Source: CAG-1782 sp964418255 (GTDB lineage: Bacteria; Bacillota; Clostridia; Christensenellales; DTU072). From it: a DNA stretch of 64,000 nucleotides. Positions 62,405-64,000 of the stretch are shown here, one piece after another (within the stretch, counting starts at the first letter, position 1; each line of letters starts with the position of its first letter). The DNA is taken from assembly GCA_964418255.1 (NCBI GenBank), contig CAYQKV010000008.1, positions 1 through 64,000 of the forward strand, given 5' to 3'. Position numbers and translations under genes: made by a program. Below the pieces are notes generated by a model, which did not search any database, was not told where the DNA came from, and saw nothing but the letters and a program-made list of their open reading frames with translations.

Positions 62405-64000
62405 ATGGAAAAAAATCAGTGGAAAGAAATGGTCGTTTATCAGATTTGGCCGCGCTCTTTTTGCGACGGCAACGGCGACGGCATAGGCGACCTCAAAGGC
62501 GTGCTTTCAAAACTCGAATATATAAAAGACCTCGGCGCAACCGCTATCTGGTTCTCCCCTCTCTACGTCTCTCCGCAAGCGGATTACGGCTACGATATAG
62601 CGGATTACAGAAACATAAATCCCGAATACGGGACCCTCGAAGACTTCAAAGAGGTACTCGAAAAGGCTCATTCGCTCGGACTTAAAATCATTATGGATTT
62701 GGTTATAAATCATACGAGCAACAAGCACGAGTGGTTCCTTAAAAGCCGCGAAGGCGGGGAAAACAACCCCTACAAGGATTACTATATCTGGCGTAAGGGA
62801 AAGGGAAAAGACGGCAAAAAATTCCCCAACAACTGGACGAGCACTTTCCCGGGCGACGGTTGGCAGTACGACGAAAAGCGCAAAGAATACTATCTCCATT
62901 TGTTCGCGGTAGAACAGCCCGACTTGAATATGGATAATCCCGCCGTCAGGCAGGAAGTCAAAGACATAATGAAATACTGGCTGGATATGGGGGTGGACGG
63001 TTTCCGCGAAGACGTTATCACATTTATAAGCAAGCGCGAAGGCTTACCCGACGGCTTTCCTCTTATGCCCGCCGCGCGCGGAATGGAACATTACAAAAAC
63101 GGTCCGAGAATTCACGAATTCTTGCAAGAATTCAAAACCGTATGGGACGGCTACGGCGCGATGACAGTCGGAGAAGCGCCTATGATGACCCCGAAGACCG
63201 CGCTTAAATACATTTCGTACGACAAACAGGAACTCAATATGATGTTCCACTTTCAACATATGGAAGCGGACTGTTTCCTATACAGTTGGGTGCATACGCG
63301 TTTCAATCTCGTTAAGTTAAAACGCGTCTACAACAACTGGCAGACGAAACTCTACGGCAAAGCCTGGAACACGCTTTACATAGAAAACCACGACCAGCCG
63401 CGCGTTATCTCCCGCTACGGAAGCGAAAAATTCCGCGTCGAAAGCGGCAAAGCCCTCGCCGTAATGTATCTATGCCAAAGCGGCACTCCGTTTATTTATC
63501 AGGGGCAGGAAATCGGTATGACGAACTGTCCGCTGGAAAAGCTCGAAGACTACCCCGACGTCAACACCCACGCGTGCTACGCGCTGTTTAAGAAATTCGG
63601 TCTGAGCGACGAACGCCTTATGAAACTCGCCCGCTACGCCGCGCGCGACAACGCCCGCACCTGTATGCAATGGTCAAGCGGAGAAAACGCAGGCTTCACA
63701 AGCGGCAAACCCTGGTTCGTCGTGAATAAGAATTATAAAGAAATCAACGTTGAGGACTCCCTGAAAGATGAAAGCAGTATCCTTAACTTCTATAAAAAGT
63801 TACTTTCCATCCGCAAGGAAAATCCGATATTCTTATACGGCGATTTCGTTTTGCATTACAAAAGACACAAAAAACTCTTCGTATACGAACGTAACTACGA
63901 AGGAAAGAAACTGCTTGTGGCAATCAATTTTTCCGAAACCGATACCGCTATAAAAACGCCGAAGAATATCAACCTAAGTAAAGGCGAACTTCTCATAGCG
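62405..64000 (+). CDS. GH13 alpha-glucosidase (oligo-1,6-glucosidase/isomaltase type), 3' end outside the window
   Basis: Open for 532 codons to the window edge with no stop. Opens WKEMVVYQIWPRSFCDGNGDGIGDLKGV, typical of GH13 subfamily 31 exo-glucosidases. Catalytic residues: nucleophile Asp203 in DGFREDVI, acid Glu257 in TVGEAPM, and Asp330 in ENHDQPR; DLVINHTS and GTPFIYQGQEIGM are also present. The Val in DLVINH points to alpha-1,6 (isomaltase) preference. No signal peptide, so it hydrolyses imported oligosaccharides in the cytoplasm. ATG follows AAAAGGAGA. About 30 residues are probably missing. Confidence 0.92.
   Translation, partial: MEKNQWKEMVVYQIWPRSFCDGNGDGIGDLKGVLSKLEYIKDLGATAIWFSPLYVSPQADYGYDIADYRNINPEYGTLEDFKEVLEKAHSLGLKIIMDLVINHTSNKHEWFLKSREGGENNPYKDYYIWRKGKGKDGKKFPNNWTSTFPGDGWQYDEKRKEYYLHLFAVEQPDLNMDNPAVRQEVKDIMKYWLDMGVDGFREDVITFISKREGLPDGFPLMPAARGMEHYKNGPRIHEFLQEFKTVWDGYGAMTVGEAPMMTPKTALKYISYDKQELNMMFHFQHMEADCFLYSWVHTRFNLVKLKRVYNNWQTKLYGKAWNTLYIENHDQPRVISRYGSEKFRVESGKALAVMYLCQSGTPFIYQGQEIGMTNCPLEKLEDYPDVNTHACYALFKKFGLSDERLMKLARYAARDNARTCMQWSSGENAGFTSGKPWFVVNKNYKEINVEDSLKDESSILNFYKKLLSIRKENPIFLYGDFVLHYKRHKKLFVYERNYEGKKLLVAINFSETDTAIKTPKNINLSKGELLIA

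Noticed and set aside
1..64000. CRISPR arrays, tRNA and rRNA genes, prophage
   Set aside because: No regularly spaced repeats, cloverleaf sequences, rRNA segments or phage structural genes were seen by eye; short tRNAs could be missed.

Overview
Taxonomy. The window looks like a chromosomal segment of an anaerobic, Gram-positive-type Clostridia. A Christensenellales-like gut lineage is my best guess. The support is BspA-type leucine-rich lipoproteins, InlB-like, MBG-like and GLUG surface repeats, a two-domain COG2509/BaiN flavoprotein pair, a GPH-type sugar transporter, consensus sigma-A promoters with AGGAGG ribosome sites, and dense, often overlapping genes. TAA, TGA and TAG all end genes, so the code is standard. 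I saw no tRNA, rRNA, CRISPR array, phage or IS transposase gene.

Layout. 0.1-8.7 kb (+): a CDF metal exporter, a PutP-like Na+ symporter with a membrane-anchored companion, a lipoprotein with its own promoter, then an Ldh2-type dehydrogenase, malic enzyme and a WG-repeat protein. 8.8-12.9 kb (-): one operon of YjbQ, M29 aminopeptidase, a PlsC acyltransferase fused to a zinc ribbon, a methyltransferase and a flavoprotein broken by a frameshift. 13.0-14.6 kb (-): a VWA lipoprotein. 14.7-31.6 kb (-): a 17 kb head-to-tail run of a 2016-residue surface protein, a 1073-residue LRR lipoprotein, a GH2 glycosidase, two small winged-helix-like membrane proteins, uvrB and uvrA. 31.8-35.8 kb (-): a flippase-like membrane protein and two FAD oxidoreductases.

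36.0-42.3 kb (+) is the most unusual gene set: a divergent GGQ release-factor-like protein, an SF1 helicase, a coiled-coil protein and a membrane-anchored GLUG/beta-helix protein, coupled by ATGA overlaps. After a convergent GPH transporter (42.4-44.3 kb, -), an accessory island (44.4-46.7 kb) holds two tandem copies of a structured small RNA, each with a consensus promoter and terminator. Next to them lie two oppositely oriented MITE-like repeats flanking a single membrane-protein gene whose last codons lie in repeat DNA.

46.9-52.6 kb (+): tyrS, yigZ, ilvE, nadK, an HxxxD acyltransferase and a zinc-ribbon membrane protein. 52.7-55.0 kb (+): glmM and a GlmU that keeps the acetyltransferase but has lost most of the uridylyltransferase. 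55.0-62.1 kb (-): an LRR lipoprotein, ileS, yqeY and mnmG. From 62.4 kb (+) a GH13 glucosidase runs off the end.

Themes. Housekeeping genes (repair, tRNA charging and modification, amino-sugar activation) sit among cell-surface and carbohydrate genes. Three genes (glmM, the BaiN-like oxidoreductase, the flippase) have a -10 box 6-9 bases before ATG and no ribosome site, suggesting leaderless mRNAs.
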